A DNA stretch of 64,000 nucleotides from Actinocorallia sp. API 0066 (GTDB taxonomy: Bacteria > Actinomycetota > Actinomycetes > Streptosporangiales > Streptosporangiaceae). This document shows, piece after piece, positions 1-9,417 of the stretch (its first letter is position 1; the number at the start of each line of letters is the position of its first letter). Both the position numbers and the translations under genes were made by a program. Location of the stretch: assembly GCF_020991275.1 (NCBI RefSeq), contig NZ_JAJLQY010000010.1:248001-312000 (forward strand), written 5' to 3'. The notes under the pieces were generated by a model that saw nothing but the letters and a program-made list of their open reading frames with translations, had not been told where the DNA came from and ran no database searches.

Positions 1-1203
1 CTCGCCGCGCTGTGGACGGTCCGCGCAAGCCGGTTCTTCGCCTGGCCCGCCGCGCTCGTCGCCGTGCTCGCCACGGCGCTGCCGCTGTCGGTGGTGGTGC
101 CGGACTGGGCGGTGCCCGCCGCGGTCGCCGTGGGCGCGCTGCCGCCGCTGGCGCTCGCGCACCTGCGGGCGCACGCGCGCGCCCTGGGCGTCACCGTGCC
201 CAGGCCCGCCCGCAAGGCCCTGAACGCCGCGCCACGGGCCCGGCTGGCGTTCCAGGTGGTCCCGTGGCTGTTCGCCGGGACGGCGGGCCTCATCGCGGCC
301 GTGGACGTCGTCCCGTCGCTGCTGTCCCGGCACGAGATCGCCGCCGACTGGTCGCCGGGCGTGCTCGGCGTGCTGGCCGCCGCCTTCGCCGTCGCGCGGC
401 TGCCGCTGCCCGCGCTGGCGGGCGCGGGCGCGGCGCTGGCGGCGGTCCCCTCGGCCGCCGGGTTCGCCGAGACGCCGACGCTCGTGTGGTTCGCCGCCCT
501 GTACCTGGCGTTCCTGGTCCGGGCGTTCCTGAGCCGTGGAAGCCTCCCGGTGGAGGCGGTGTCCGCGGTGGCGGCCGGGTGGGTCGTCACCGAGCAGGCG
601 ACGGGGCCCGGCTACGGCCTGCCTGCGGCGGCGGGTGTGTTCCTCACCCTGACGGTCGCCTCGGCGACGGCCAGGTCCGTGCCCGGCAGGATCGTCGCCG
701 GAGTGGGTGCCGCGCTCTGGTCGGGGGTCACCGCCCACCACGCGTTCGCTTTCGCCGAGTGGGACGCGCCCGTGGAGGGGCTCACCCTTCCCGTCGCTGT
801 CGGAGCCCTTCTTCTGGGGATCGTCTGGCGGGCTTCGCTTCCGTCGTCCTGGCTGGCCTACGGGCCCGCGCTCGCCCTTGGGCTGCTCCCGACCCTCGGC
901 GTCATCGTCAGCCTCGACGACACGGGGCTGACCCGTCCGCTGCTGCTGGGCGCGGCCTCGCTCGCCGTCCTGGTCCTCGGGATAAGGCTCAGGCTCCAGG
1001 CCCCGGCCGTGGTTGGCGCGGTCGTCCTCGTCCTGGACGCCCTGCACCAGGCGGCCCCGTACGCGGTCGAGATCTGGGAGACCGTGCCGCAGTGGATCCC
1101 GATCGGGGCGGCCGGGCTGCTTCTCCTCGTGCTGGGCGCCACCTACGAGCGGCACATGGCCAACGCGCGCAGGCTGCGCGCCACGCTTGCGGCCATGGCC
1201 TAG
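1..1203 (+). CDS. Multi-pass membrane protein, SCO7613-like C-terminal part (5' end outside window)
   Basis: The reading frame is open from base 1, so the gene is cut by the window edge; the first internal ATG at 64 is not its start. The visible part is about 400 residues of almost continuous Ala/Leu/Val-rich membrane segments with short charged turns. It ends in a hydrophobic helix followed by a basic tail with the pattern LGATYERHMANARRL. That tail and the all-membrane layout resemble the C-terminal region of the large actinobacterial SCO7613 membrane family, whose function is unknown. The family call rests on memory of the C-terminal pattern and is moderate. It converges on the zinc-finger ORFs on the other strand. 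Confidence 0.65.
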   Translation, partial: LAALWTVRASRFFAWPAALVAVLATALPLSVVVPDWAVPAAVAVGALPPLALAHLRAHARALGVTVPRPARKALNAAPRARLAFQVVPWLFAGTAGLIAAVDVVPSLLSRHEIAADWSPGVLGVLAAAFAVARLPLPALAGAGAALAAVPSAAGFAETPTLVWFAALYLAFLVRAFLSRGSLPVEAVSAVAAGWVVTEQATGPGYGLPAAAGVFLTLTVASATARSVPGRIVAGVGAALWSGVTAHHAFAFAEWDAPVEGLTLPVAVGALLLGIVWRASLPSSWLAYGPALALGLLPTLGVIVSLDDTGLTRPLLLGAASLAVLVLGIRLRLQAPAVVGAVVLVLDALHQAAPYAVEIWETVPQWIPIGAAGLLLLVLGATYERHMANARRLRATLAAMA

Positions 1204-1427
1204 GACGGCCGGGGCACCGCCTTCAGCACCGGCAGGGGGTCGTGCTCCTTGCCGGTGCCGCCGCACATCCGGCACGGCTCGTCCACCCGGATCCAGCCGA
1301 CCGTCCCGTCGGCCTCCCGGCGCGGCATCTCCGGCCGCCACCAGCCGGTGCCCAGGCAGAACCGGCAGGGCAGGTCGGCGCCGTCGCACCAGCGGCACGG
1401 GTCGTTCCCACAGCGGTCCGGGATCAC
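1200..1427 (-). CDS. Cysteine-rich CxxCxGxG zinc-finger ORF, downstream half
   Basis: A 75-residue ORF starting at a GTG whose bases overlap the TGA of the upstream ORF (GTGA). It carries three DnaJ-type cysteine clusters (CRWCDG, CRFCLGTG and CRMCGGTG), each a two-cysteine zinc knuckle as in the DnaJ central domain. The upstream ORF, in the next frame, carries CGHCAGSG and CHVCDGTG, so together they would make one regular multi-knuckle protein. Either the two are translationally coupled, or one gene is split by a real or sequencing frameshift near 1424-1430. Function unknown; no J-domain is present. Confidence 0.5.
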   Translation of the reverse strand: MIPDRCGNDPCRWCDGADLPCRFCLGTGWWRPEMPRREADGTVGWIRVDEPCRMCGGTGKEHDPLPVLKAVPRPS

Positions 1428-1609
1428 CGGCACCGCCCGGTGCCGTCGCAGACATGGCAGTTCTCGACGCTGTCCACCCAGGTCACGGTGCCGTCCTCGG
1501 CGCGCCGGGGACGCTGGTAGGTGACCTTCCCGCTGCCCGCGCAGTGCCCGCAGGGCGGCGGTTCCGACTCCCTGGCCAACGGCCACACCCCCTGCTCACG
1601 ACGGGTCAC
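1424..1609 (-). CDS. Cysteine-rich CxxCxGxG zinc-finger ORF, upstream half
   Basis: About 61 residues from a GTG at 1609; the start is uncertain and an earlier one would run into the pyrD promoter area. The product holds two zinc knuckles, CGHCAGSG and CHVCDGTG, separated by about 25 residues that include the pattern [15 protein letters not shown] similar spacer (ADGTVGWIRVDEPC) precedes the last knuckle of the downstream ORF, so the two halves look like internal repeats of one protein. It is transcribed divergently from pyrD. Confidence 0.45.
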   Translation of the reverse strand: MTRREQGVWPLARESEPPPCGHCAGSGKVTYQRPRRAEDGTVTWVDSVENCHVCDGTGRCR

Positions 1610-1676
1610 GACGGCCACCGACCAGCATGACGGCCGGTGGCCCGCCGCGTCCACCGGCCTGGGACAATGGCCGATC

Positions 1677-2684
1677 GTGTACGCACTGCTGTTCTCCCTG
1701 GTCCTGCGCCGCATCGACGCCGAGCACGTCCACCACCTGACGCTGCGGCTGCTGCGCGTCCTGCAGGCGGTGCCGGGCCTGGCCCCGCTGGTGCGGCGTG
1801 TCCTGGGCCCCAAGGGCCCGCCGGTGCGCGCGCTCGGCCTCGATTTCCCGGGCCCGCTCGGCCTCGCCGCCGGCTTCGACAAGGACGCCGTCGCCTACGA
1901 GGCGCTGGGCGCGTTCGGCTTCTCCCACGTCGAGGTCGGGACGCTCACCGGCGAGCCGCAGCGGGGCAACCCGCCCAAGCGGCTGTTCCGGCTCGTCGCC
2001 GACCGCGCGGTGATCAACCGGATGGGGTTCAACAACGGCGGCGCCGCGGCCGCCGCGCCCCGGCTGCGCCGCCCCAGGACGGCGATCGTCGGGGTGAACA
2101 TCGGCAAGACCAAGGTCGTGCCGGAGGCAGAGGCGGAGGCGGACTACGTCAAGTCCACCCGGCTGCTCGCCCCGCTGGCCGACTACCTCGTGGTGAACGT
2201 CAGCTCGCCCAACACGCCCGGCCTACGCGACCTCCAGGCGGTGGACAAGCTGCGTCCGCTGCTTACGGCCGTCAAGGAGGCCAAGGGCGCCACCCCGCTG
2301 CTCGTCAAGATCGCCCCCGACCTGGCCGACGCCGACGTGGACGCCGTCGCCGACCTCGCGCTCGACCTCGGACTCGACGGGATCATCGCGACGAACACCA
2401 CGATCTCCCGCGAGGGCCTGCACAGCGACCCGGCGCTGACTGCCGAGACGGGCGGATTGTCCGGCGCGCCACTGAAAGCCCGATCCGTCGAGGTGCTGCG
2501 CCGCCTCAAGGCGCGGACGGGCGACAGCCTCACGCTCATCTCGGTCGGCGGTGTGGAGACCGCCGACGACGTCCGGGAGCGGCTCGCCGCCGGCGCGACC
2601 CTCGTCCAGGCGTACACCGGGATGATCTACGGCGGCCCGCTGTGGGTCTGGAAGATCAACCGGGAGCTGCGCCGCACCCCCTAG
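1677..2684 (+). CDS. pyrD: Dihydroorotate dehydrogenase (quinone), class 2
   Basis: Oxidises dihydroorotate to orotate with FMN and membrane quinone, the fourth step of pyrimidine synthesis. The GTG start at 1677 gives 335 residues, beginning with the short membrane-associating helix typical of class 2 enzymes. Visible signatures are the FMN-barrel segment [14 protein letters not shown], the NRMGFNN loop, the catalytic-serine region [11 protein letters not shown], the substrate loop [10 protein letters not shown] and the C-terminal phosphate-binding glycines SVGGVE...LVQAYTG. The longer frame upstream (from 1521) is low-quality and overlaps the divergent zinc-finger gene, so I reject it. It stands alone, apart from other pyrimidine genes. 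Confidence 0.95.
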   Translation: MYALLFSLVLRRIDAEHVHHLTLRLLRVLQAVPGLAPLVRRVLGPKGPPVRALGLDFPGPLGLAAGFDKDAVAYEALGAFGFSHVEVGTLTGEPQRGNPPKRLFRLVADRAVINRMGFNNGGAAAAAPRLRRPRTAIVGVNIGKTKVVPEAEAEADYVKSTRLLAPLADYLVVNVSSPNTPGLRDLQAVDKLRPLLTAVKEAKGATPLLVKIAPDLADADVDAVADLALDLGLDGIIATNTTISREGLHSDPALTAETGGLSGAPLKARSVEVLRRLKARTGDSLTLISVGGVETADDVRERLAAGATLVQAYTGMIYGGPLWVWKINRELRRTP

Positions 2685-4081
2685 CCCGCCACCTCAAAGA
2701 ACCCGTCCGCGACGAGCTCCGGCAGCACCGCGTCGGCGTGCGCCCGGACGGCGTCCTCGTCGGCCCCGGTGAGCTGCGCGATCGCGCCGAGCAGCGGGTC
2801 GAGCGGCACGGAGCCGTCGCAGACGCCCGCCAGCGCCGCCTCGGTCGTGCCGACCCCGCTGGCCCGCCGCAGCCCCGACGTCTGGCGCAGCACGATCCGC
2901 TCGGGGTCCTCGGCGCCGGGCCGCCCGATCTGCTCCTGCACGACGCCCTCGGCCGTCCGCAGCACACCGAAGGGACGGTCGGCCGCCGCGATCCCGTCGA
3001 GCACCCGCTCGACGTAGGCCCCGACGGGCTGGTCCACCGCGTGCCGCAGCTCCTCGACCCGGACCGAGCCGCCGCCCTCGCGCAGCGTGATCCAGCCGAA
3101 CCCGATACCGGTGACGCGCTCACGCTCGAAGTACGCGAGCCAGGCGTCGTACCGCGCGCGGTACGCGGCCGTGCCCGCCTCGACCGAGTCGCGCAGCCAC
3201 AGTTCGACGTACTCGGCCGGGTCCTGCACGTCCCGTTGGACGACCCAGCCGTCGCAGCCGGTGATCCAGTCGGCGACCCGCTCGTCCCACGGTTCGCCCT
3301 CGACGTGCAGCCAGTTCGCCAGCAGATGGCACCAGCCGCCCTCAGTGAGGTGCCGGGGTGCTTCGGCCACGAGGCGGCGGCATACGTCGTCGCCCGGCAG
3401 GCCGGACTCGCGGTACGGGTGACGCCCGTCCGGCGAGATGACAAAGGGCGGATTCGAGACGATCAGGTCATACCGTTCGGGCACCGGCGCGAACAGCGAG
3501 CCGAGCCGCAGTTCCGCGTCCGTCCCGGACAGGCCGAGGCTGAGCCGGGCGAGGTCGAGGGCGCGCGGGTTGGTGTCGGTCGCGGTGATCCGCCGCGCCC
3601 TGTCGCCGAGCAGCAGCGCCTGCACGCCCGAGCCCGTCCCGAGGTCGAGCGCGCTGTCCACAGCCCTGTGGACGACGAGACGGGCGAGGCTGTACGACGC
3701 GCCGCCCACCCCCACCACATGGTCGGGACGGGGCGGGGCGTCACCGGGCCGCGCCTTCAGATCCGAGACAGCGTAACGCGTCTCCCCAGGCCACTCCAGG
3801 GGTTCGACGTGCAGGAGCGGCACAAGCCGACCCCCTTCACGCCGGGCTAGGCCGATCCCCTCCAACTCGACGGAAGGCAACCCGTCCTCCGGCACGGACT
3901 CCTGAAGCCACAGAAGGCGGGTCAACGCGGAGAGCGCCGAAGCGTCCTCACGCAGGACACGCAGCGCGGGCACCACCTGGTCACGGGCGAGCGCCGCCCC
4001 GGCCACCGGGCCCAGCAGCTCCCGCACCCCGTCGACGGTGTATCCGGACTCCTCAAAACAGGCACGCACGGTCTTCAACAC
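2681..4081 (-). CDS. Class I SAM-dependent methyltransferase (N5-glutamine/RlmG-like fold)
   Basis: About 466 residues from a GTG at 4081; an ATG at 4123 is also possible but overlaps the start of the divergent neighbour. The centre holds a Rossmann methyltransferase domain with the SAM motif [15 protein letters not shown] and the NPPF motif ([10 protein letters not shown]). These identify enzymes that methylate amide or base nitrogens, such as PrmC and RlmG. The N-terminal 130 residues and C-terminal 100 residues match the flanking domains of an actinobacterial family usually annotated only as methyltransferase. The substrate is not predictable. Its stop codon overlaps that of pyrD on the other strand. 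Confidence 0.8.
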   Translation of the reverse strand: MLKTVRACFEESGYTVDGVRELLGPVAGAALARDQVVPALRVLREDASALSALTRLLWLQESVPEDGLPSVELEGIGLARREGGRLVPLLHVEPLEWPGETRYAVSDLKARPGDAPPRPDHVVGVGGASYSLARLVVHRAVDSALDLGTGSGVQALLLGDRARRITATDTNPRALDLARLSLGLSGTDAELRLGSLFAPVPERYDLIVSNPPFVISPDGRHPYRESGLPGDDVCRRLVAEAPRHLTEGGWCHLLANWLHVEGEPWDERVADWITGCDGWVVQRDVQDPAEYVELWLRDSVEAGTAAYRARYDAWLAYFERERVTGIGFGWITLREGGGSVRVEELRHAVDQPVGAYVERVLDGIAAADRPFGVLRTAEGVVQEQIGRPGAEDPERIVLRQTSGLRRASGVGTTEAALAGVCDGSVPLDPLLGAIAQLTGADEDAVRAHADAVLPELVADGFFEVAG

Positions 4082-4121
4082 CCGTCCATCCTGCCGGACG
4101 CACGGGCCTATGATCTGCGTC

Positions 4122-4796
4122 ATGGACCCGCGGCGGATCCTGCGTTCCCGCAGGGTGTGGATCAGCGCGATCGCCGTCCTCGCCGTCGTCGTCCTCACCC
4201 CCACCGCGTGGGCGCGGCTGAGCGCGCTCGGCCGGATCAGCGACGTCGAGGGCGCGCCGGAGCGCGACGTGGCGCTCGTGCTCGGCGCGGGCCTGTGGTC
4301 CGACGGCTCGCCCACCCCGTTCCTCGCCGGACGCCTCGACCGGGCGGCCGAGCTGTACCGGCGCGGCAAGGTCAAGGTGCTGCTGGTCAGCGGCGACAAC
4401 GGCAGGACGGCCTATGACGAGCCCACCGCGATGCGCGCGTACCTCGTCGCGCGCGGCGTCCCGGTCGGCGCGGTCGTGCTCGACCACGCGGGCTTCGACA
4501 CCTGGGACTCCTGTGTCAGGGCACGGCGGATCTTCGGCGTGACGAGCGCCGTGGTGGTCAGCCAGTACTTCCACCTGCCCCGAGCCGTCGCCCTGTGCCG
4601 CCGCGCCGGGATCGACGCGCACGGCGTCGGGCACAGCCCGCCGCATCGGGAGCCCAACCTGTACGGCTATGTCCGGGAGGTGCCCGCCACGGTCAAGGCG
4701 ATGGGCGACGTGCTCCTCAACCGGGACCCGAGGTTCCTCGGACCCCGTGAGCGGGGAGTCGACGACGCGCTCGCGAGAAGTCCAGGGCAGCCTTGA
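4122..4796 (+). CDS. YdcF/SanA-like DUF218 membrane-anchored protein
   Basis: 224 residues. Residues about 12-30 form an N-terminal membrane anchor (ISAIAVLAVVVLTPTAWA). A DUF218 domain follows, with the family signatures LVLGAGL near its start, VSGDNGRTAYDEPTAMRAYLV and the later VVVSQYFHLPRAVALCRRAG. Proteins of this type (SanA, YdcF, ElyC) are linked to envelope integrity and vancomycin sensitivity in enterobacteria; their chemistry is unresolved. The ATG sits within one base of a possible start for the divergent methyltransferase gene, so at least one of the two is probably leaderless. Confidence 0.85.
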   Translation: MDPRRILRSRRVWISAIAVLAVVVLTPTAWARLSALGRISDVEGAPERDVALVLGAGLWSDGSPTPFLAGRLDRAAELYRRGKVKVLLVSGDNGRTAYDEPTAMRAYLVARGVPVGAVVLDHAGFDTWDSCVRARRIFGVTSAVVVSQYFHLPRAVALCRRAGIDAHGVGHSPPHREPNLYGYVREVPATVKAMGDVLLNRDPRFLGPRERGVDDALARSPGQP

Positions 4797-4835
4797 GGCC
4801 ATCGACCGCGCGGGGGCGGCCGATGGCGCAGGCCG

Positions 4836-5045
4836 TCAGCTCGCTGAGCTGTCCTTGGGCTGGTAGTCCGCGTAGTCCGCGTACTTGTCGACCAACTCGT
4901 CTTCGTAGGAGTCGTCGATCTCCGCGGGCTGCGCGGGGGATACTCCCAGCTCCTCCGAAAGGCGGTCGAGGTCAGTGTGGCCGCCGTTGTACTTCAGCTG
5001 GCGAGCGACCTTTACCTGCTTGGCCTTAGCTCGGCCTCGCCCCAT
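4836..5045 (-). CDS. DUF3073 small conserved actinobacterial protein
   Basis: 69 residues, start chosen at the ATG giving the conserved N-terminus MGRGRAKAKQVKVARQLKY. The basic head and acidic tail (DDSYEDELVDKYADY) are the hallmarks of DUF3073, found throughout Actinomycetota and of unknown function. Its place next to valine dehydrogenase and bldC matches the order I know from Streptomyces coelicolor around SCO4088-4091, which supports the call. Confidence 0.9.
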   Translation of the reverse strand: MGRGRAKAKQVKVARQLKYNGGHTDLDRLSEELGVSPAQPAEIDDSYEDELVDKYADYADYQPKDSSAS

Positions 5046-5135
5046 TGGCTCGACCCCCTTGATGGTCAGGGCTTCTACTGGCCCCATCGCTACGCTTACG
5101 CACACGCGCTGACACGTCTGAGCCGTGCGTCAGCT

Positions 5136-5155
5136 ACGGGTACAACCGTACCCGT
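5136..5155. repeat. Perfect inverted repeat upstream of the DUF3073 gene
   Basis: An 8-bp perfect inverted repeat (ACGGGTAC, 4-nt spacer, GTACCCGT) lies about 90 bp ahead of the DUF3073 start, in the 242-bp gap that follows vdh. On the plus strand it is followed by TTTTA, but no plus-strand gene ends here. An operator for the minus-strand DUF3073 gene therefore seems more likely than a terminator. The candidate regulator is unknown. Confidence 0.4.
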
Positions 5156-5287
5156 TTTACACGCGGCTCGGTACGTGTCCAGACGGTGGCGCCTGCCTTT
5201 GCCGTGGTGGGAGCCAGTCTAAGGGCACTCGGATACCGCCCTGACCTGCGGCGAGGGCGGCGCGAGCGATCGTTTGACAACTCAGGG

Positions 5288-6361
5288 TTACTTCAGCCAG
5301 ATACCCCGCAGCCGCCCGACTTCGGACATTCGGCGTTCGGCGAGCCGGTCCGCCGCCTCGGCGGGCGTCACCCCTTCCGCCTCGGCGGACGCGAAGATCT
5401 CGCGGGTCGTGTCGAAGATCCGCTCGGCCCGGCCGCGGGCCCGCTCCATCGAGAAGCCGTGCACCTCGTCCGCGACCTGGATCACACCTCCGGCGTTGAC
5501 CACGTAGTCCGGCGCGTACAGCACGCCGCGTTCGGCGAGCGCCTTCTCGATGCCGGGATGGGCGAGCTGGTTGTTGGCGCCGCCGCACACGATCGCGGCG
5601 GACAGGGTGGCGGTGACCTCGTCGGTGAGCGCGTGCCCGAGGGCGCACGGCGCGTACACGTCGATCCCCGAGCCCAGCAGCGTCGCGGTGTCCGGCGCGA
5701 CGACGGTGCCGGGGTGCCGCGCGGCGACCCGGGCCGCGGCGACCTCGTCGACGTCCCGGACGACGAGTTCGGCGCCGTCGGCGGCGAGCAGTTCGGCGAG
5801 CCGGTGCCCGACCTTGCCGACGCCCTCGATGCCGACCCGGCGGCCCGCGAGGGTCGGTTGGCCCCAGACGCGCTCGGCGGCGGCGCGCATCCCCTGGAAG
5901 ACGCCGAACGCGGTGAGGATCGAGGAGTCTCCCGCCCCGCCCTGCGCGACCGTCCTTCCGGTGACGTAGGTGGACTCGCGGGCGACGTGATCCATGTCCG
6001 GGCTGTAGGTGCCGACGTCGCACGCGGTGACGTACCGGCCGCCCAGGCTCTGCACAAAGCGGCCGTAGGCGCGTAGCAGCGCCTCGCTCTTGTCCGTCCC
6101 GGGGTCGCCGATGATGACGGCCTTGCCGCCGCCGTGGTCGAGCCCGGCCATGGCGTTCTTGTAGGTCATGCCGCGGGACAGTTCCAGGACGTCGGCGAGC
6201 GCGTCGGCCTCGGAGGCGTACGGGAAGAAGCGGGTGCCGCCGAGCGACGGGCCGAGCGCGGTGGAGTGGATCGCGATGATCGCGCGCAGGCCGCTCGCTT
6301 CGTCAGCGCAGAAGACGACCTGCTCATGCCCCCGGAACTCGTGCCCCTGGAAAACGGTCAC
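5288..6361 (-). CDS. vdh: Leucine/valine-type amino acid dehydrogenase (valine dehydrogenase)
   Basis: 357 residues from a GTG. It deaminates branched-chain amino acids with NAD, feeding 2-oxoacids to catabolism and to branched-chain acyl starters. The Glu/Leu/Phe/Val dehydrogenase family motifs are clear: GGTRF, then [19 protein letters not shown] with the substrate and catalytic lysines (about K68 and K80), and the Rossmann segment [15 protein letters not shown]. Its conserved location next to bldC and DUF3073 matches vdh of Streptomyces. A branched-chain oxoacid dehydrogenase operon, the next catabolic step, lies 17 kb away in this window. Confidence 0.9.
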   Translation of the reverse strand: MTVFQGHEFRGHEQVVFCADEASGLRAIIAIHSTALGPSLGGTRFFPYASEADALADVLELSRGMTYKNAMAGLDHGGGKAVIIGDPGTDKSEALLRAYGRFVQSLGGRYVTACDVGTYSPDMDHVARESTYVTGRTVAQGGAGDSSILTAFGVFQGMRAAAERVWGQPTLAGRRVGIEGVGKVGHRLAELLAADGAELVVRDVDEVAAARVAARHPGTVVAPDTATLLGSGIDVYAPCALGHALTDEVTATLSAAIVCGGANNQLAHPGIEKALAERGVLYAPDYVVNAGGVIQVADEVHGFSMERARGRAERIFDTTREIFASAEAEGVTPAEAADRLAERRMSEVGRLRGIWLK

Positions 6362-6979
6362 AGGCCCAGCCTAAGACCGTGCGGGGACTCCCCTGACCAT
6401 GAAGGCCCCCGGAACGGCACGGAGCCTGCCGGTTCACGGACCCCGACGCGCCGGACATCCCCCGCCATGAGGGCACTCAGCGCCCGGCTACGGCGTTTCC
6501 CGGCTTTTTTCATCATCAACACACGACCGCCGCCGCCCGGCGCCGGAGGACGCCTTTCGGGGCCGGACGGGCGCGGAAGCGCCTCCACCGGCTGATCGCG
6601 GGCGTTGTCGGCGTTCCGGTCGGAGCTCCCCGCGCGCGGGCAAGAAGGGCAAAGTACCGGTAAAAACCCCTGCTCAGCGCGTCGTCCGTGGATGCCGGTC
6701 ACGGTTTGCGACGGCCGGGTCAGGACAAACTCCCGCAGAAAGTTCTCGATTCCGCACGCCATGGCACCATACGTGTCGCTAGAATCACTCAGCGTAACCC
6801 AGTCATCACGAACACGCAGATTTGAGCCCAGGGGCTTGCTTACTGCGGTGAGTGATGGCAAGGTTACACCTTGTGATGTCATAGTGGCTCGTTCCGGGCC
6901 ATAGGGGACATCGGTAACCCGCGCGAAAACCAGATCGCAGGATCGGCTGCCAGACGGTCCACGGAGGAGAGGCCGCACC
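6362..6979. other. 618-bp non-coding gap upstream of bldC
   Basis: No convincing gene is present. The region is less GC-rich than its surroundings, especially at 6750-6900. It contains an 8-bp inverted pair (ATCACTCA at 6784-6791 and TGAGTGAT at 6849-6856) and several GTAACC/GGTTAC elements. It presumably carries the vdh promoter at its left end and the bldC promoter and long leader at its right end. I cannot place the transcription starts. Confidence 0.5.
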
Positions 6980-7183
6980 ATGTCAGCACGTACACCAGAG
7001 GCAGAGCCCTTGCTGACCCCGGCAGAGGTGGCGACGATGTTCCGGGTCGACCCCAAGACGGTCACGCGGTGGGCGAAGGCCGGCAAGCTGACGTCCATCC
7101 GGACCCTGGGTGGGCACCGGCGTTACCGCGAAGCCGAGGTCCGCGCGCTGCTTGCGGGCATTCCGCAGCAGCGCTCGGAGTAG
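6980..7183 (+). CDS. bldC: BldC, MerR-like developmental DNA-binding protein
   Basis: 67 residues with a GAGGAGAG ribosome site just upstream. The protein is a single winged helix-turn-helix of the MerR type (LLTPAEVATMFRVDPKTVTRWAKAGKLTSIRTLGGHRRYREAEV) with no effector or dimerisation helix. Size and sequence match BldC, which in Streptomyces binds cooperatively to direct repeats and holds back development during vegetative growth. Neighbouring vdh and DUF3073 are its usual companions. Confidence 0.95.
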   Translation: MSARTPEAEPLLTPAEVATMFRVDPKTVTRWAKAGKLTSIRTLGGHRRYREAEVRALLAGIPQQRSE

Positions 7184-7218
7184 ACGTCAGCGCCGGGCCA
7201 TCTACCGATGGTCCACCC

Positions 7219-7968
7219 TCAGGCCGCCGAGCCGCCCCGCGGGGCCTCGGCGGCCTTTGTGTCGTCACTCTCCGCGTCCGCGTCGTCACCTGATCGTGCG
7301 CCCTGCTCCTGGGCCATCCGCGCCAGCACCTCGGCCAGAGCCGCGTCGGACTGGGCGGCCTGCGCGAGCATGAGCACGATCTGGTCGACCAGAAGGGCCT
7401 CCAGCTGTGGCCGGGGAAGGTCGCGGTGCTCCAGCCAGTCGAGCGCCGCCGTCTCCACCGCCGCCATCCACATGCGCAGCGTGACGCGCAGGACGGGCCG
7501 CGGCGGGCCGTCGGAGATCTCCCGGGTGATCCGGTCGAGCAGCAGCGCCCTGGTGCCCTCGATGATCGCGCCGACCTCGCCCGAGCCCGGCAGCGCGCCG
7601 CCGCGCACCATCGCCAGATAGCCGGGCGCATGGTCCTCGACGAACTGGAAGTACCGGCACAGCGACAGCCGCAGCCGCTCCAGGGACGTGCCCTCGGTGG
7701 GCGCCTCCAGCAGGGTGTCCAGCTTGCCCGCGGCACTGCGCAGCGCGGCGAGGTAGAGCTCCTGCTTGCCGCCGAAGTAGTGGTAGACGAGCGCCCGCGA
7801 CGCCCCCGCCGCGGCCGCCACGTCGTCGATGGAGACCTCTTCGGGCGGGCGGCGGCTGAAGAGTTCGAGCGCCGTCTCGATCAGCTCGTCACGGCGCGCG
7901 TCGACGCTGAGCCGTCGGCGGACCCTTCTGTCCCGGCCCGCGGGTGCCGTCTGTTCTGCCGCATCCAC
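7219..7968 (-). CDS. TetR-family transcriptional regulator
   Basis: About 249 residues from a GTG at 7968 (a second GTG is at 7971). An N-terminal TetR helix-turn-helix is visible: RRDELIETALELFSRR, then SIDDVAAAAGASRALVYHYFGGKQELYLAAL. An all-helical ligand/dimer domain and an acidic, low-complexity tail follow. It is divergent from a LacI-family gene across a 218-bp shared promoter region. The ligand and targets are not predictable from sequence. Confidence 0.85.
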   Translation of the reverse strand: MDAAEQTAPAGRDRRVRRRLSVDARRDELIETALELFSRRPPEEVSIDDVAAAAGASRALVYHYFGGKQELYLAALRSAAGKLDTLLEAPTEGTSLERLRLSLCRYFQFVEDHAPGYLAMVRGGALPGSGEVGAIIEGTRALLLDRITREISDGPPRPVLRVTLRMWMAAVETAALDWLEHRDLPRPQLEALLVDQIVLMLAQAAQSDAALAEVLARMAQEQGARSGDDADAESDDTKAAEAPRGGSAA

Positions 7969-8186
7969 CACGAACGAAGCGTATCCGAGCCGACGCGCCA
8001 CGCTCGACCGCTGCTCGGAGCCCGACCGACGGTATTTCGGACACCCGATCACGACCGTATAAACACCGCCGTTACATGGAGTTACGGGGCCGTTTGGCGC
8101 AGACCGGCTCCAGCATGGCATCTTCTTCCCTGTGAAGTAACTGCGATGGCGGCAGGCCCTGCTTTTCTCCCCCCGACAGGAGAGCC

Positions 8187-9236
8187 ATGTCAGCTGAAGA
8201 GAAAGCGCCGCGGCCCGACGCGGCGGTTCCCCGGCAGTCGTCGAGCAAGCCGACGATCCGCAACGTCGCCGAGCGCGCCGGCGTCTCCAAGTCGCTGGTC
8301 TCCCTCGTCATGCGCGGATCCCCGCACGTCAGCGAGCGGCGCCGCCAGGCGGTGCTGAAGGCCGCGCGGGAGCTCGGATACCGGCCCAACGCGGTGGCGC
8401 GCAGCCTCGTGGAGGGCCGCACCCGGCTCATCGGCGCCCTGGTGGCCGACCTGCACAACCCGTTCTTCGCCGAGACCCTGGACGGACTCCAGGAGAGCCT
8501 GCACGGCGAGGGGCTGCGGATGCTCGTCGGCTCCGGCCGCTGGGACCCGTTGTTCGAGGCCGAGGCGGTCGAGGCGTTCCTGGAGATGCGCGTGGACGGC
8601 CTCGTGCTGCTCAGCGTCGTCCCGGACTCGCTCAAGGAGGCGGCGGCGGCCGTGCCCGTCGTGGTGGTCGGCGAGCGGGACGTGGAGGGTGTGGACATCG
8701 TCGTGGACGACGACGAGCTCGGCGCGAGCCTGGCCGTGGACCACCTCGTCGGCCACGGGCACCGCAGGATCGCGCACATCGAGGGGTCGCCGTCCGGCAC
8801 CGCCCGTTACCGGCGGGCCGGCTACGAGGCGGCGATGGGCAGGCACGGCCTCGCCGACCAGATCATCGTCGAGCCCGGCGACTTCACCGAGGACGGCGGC
8901 CACCGCGCCGCCCGCGCCCTGCTGGACCGCGCCGACCGGCCCACCGCGATCTTCTGCCCCAACGACCTCGTCGCGACGGGCGCGCTGTCGGCCGCCGACG
9001 AACTGGGCCTGCGGGTGCCGGAGGACGTCTCGATCATCGGGTACGACAACACGCATCTCGCGGCGATCCGCCACATCTCGCTCACCAGCGTGGACCAGCC
9101 CCGACGGGACATGGGCCGGGTGGCCGCGTCCCTGCTGTGCTCCCGGATCGAGGACGCCGCCCGTCCCGTCCGCCAGGAACTCGTGCTGCCGCACCTGGTG
9201 GTCCGCACGACAACAGGCCCCGTCCCGGTCGGCTGA
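8187..9236 (+). CDS. LacI-family transcriptional regulator
   Basis: 349 residues, preceded by a good ribosome site (AGGAG). After about 20 residues comes the LacI helix-turn-helix and hinge (TIRNVAERAGVSKSLVSLVMRGSPHVSERRRQAVLKAARELGYRPNAVARSL). A periplasmic-binding-protein-like effector domain follows (GALVADLHNPFFAETLDGL...IIGYDNTHLAAIRHISLTSVDQPRRDMGRVA). Such proteins usually respond to sugars, but no sugar-uptake genes are adjacent, so its target lies elsewhere or is its own promoter. Confidence 0.9.
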   Translation: MSAEEKAPRPDAAVPRQSSSKPTIRNVAERAGVSKSLVSLVMRGSPHVSERRRQAVLKAARELGYRPNAVARSLVEGRTRLIGALVADLHNPFFAETLDGLQESLHGEGLRMLVGSGRWDPLFEAEAVEAFLEMRVDGLVLLSVVPDSLKEAAAAVPVVVVGERDVEGVDIVVDDDELGASLAVDHLVGHGHRRIAHIEGSPSGTARYRRAGYEAAMGRHGLADQIIVEPGDFTEDGGHRAARALLDRADRPTAIFCPNDLVATGALSAADELGLRVPEDVSIIGYDNTHLAAIRHISLTSVDQPRRDMGRVAASLLCSRIEDAARPVRQELVLPHLVVRTTTGPVPVG

Positions 9237-9417
9237 CACCTGGCTGACACCCCGGCGAAGCGGCCGTCCTCCGGGCCAAGGCGAACACCTCCCGGTGGAG
9301 ATCTTTCCGGGGCGGGGTAAGGGACTGTCCAACTCTGGCTTGAGTGGCTGGCCGCGACGGTCGGCGTGCCCGTTGGATGGTGCCCGTTCGGGACGACGGT
9401 TCCAGGGGGGTACATCC

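Noticed and set aside
6358-6510. A possible 50-codon minus-strand ORF starting with MMKKAGKRRS, overlapping the vdh start by GTGA
   Set aside because: No ribosome site, no recognisable pattern and no matching small gene in the usual vdh-bldC order. The GTGA overlap alone is weak evidence.
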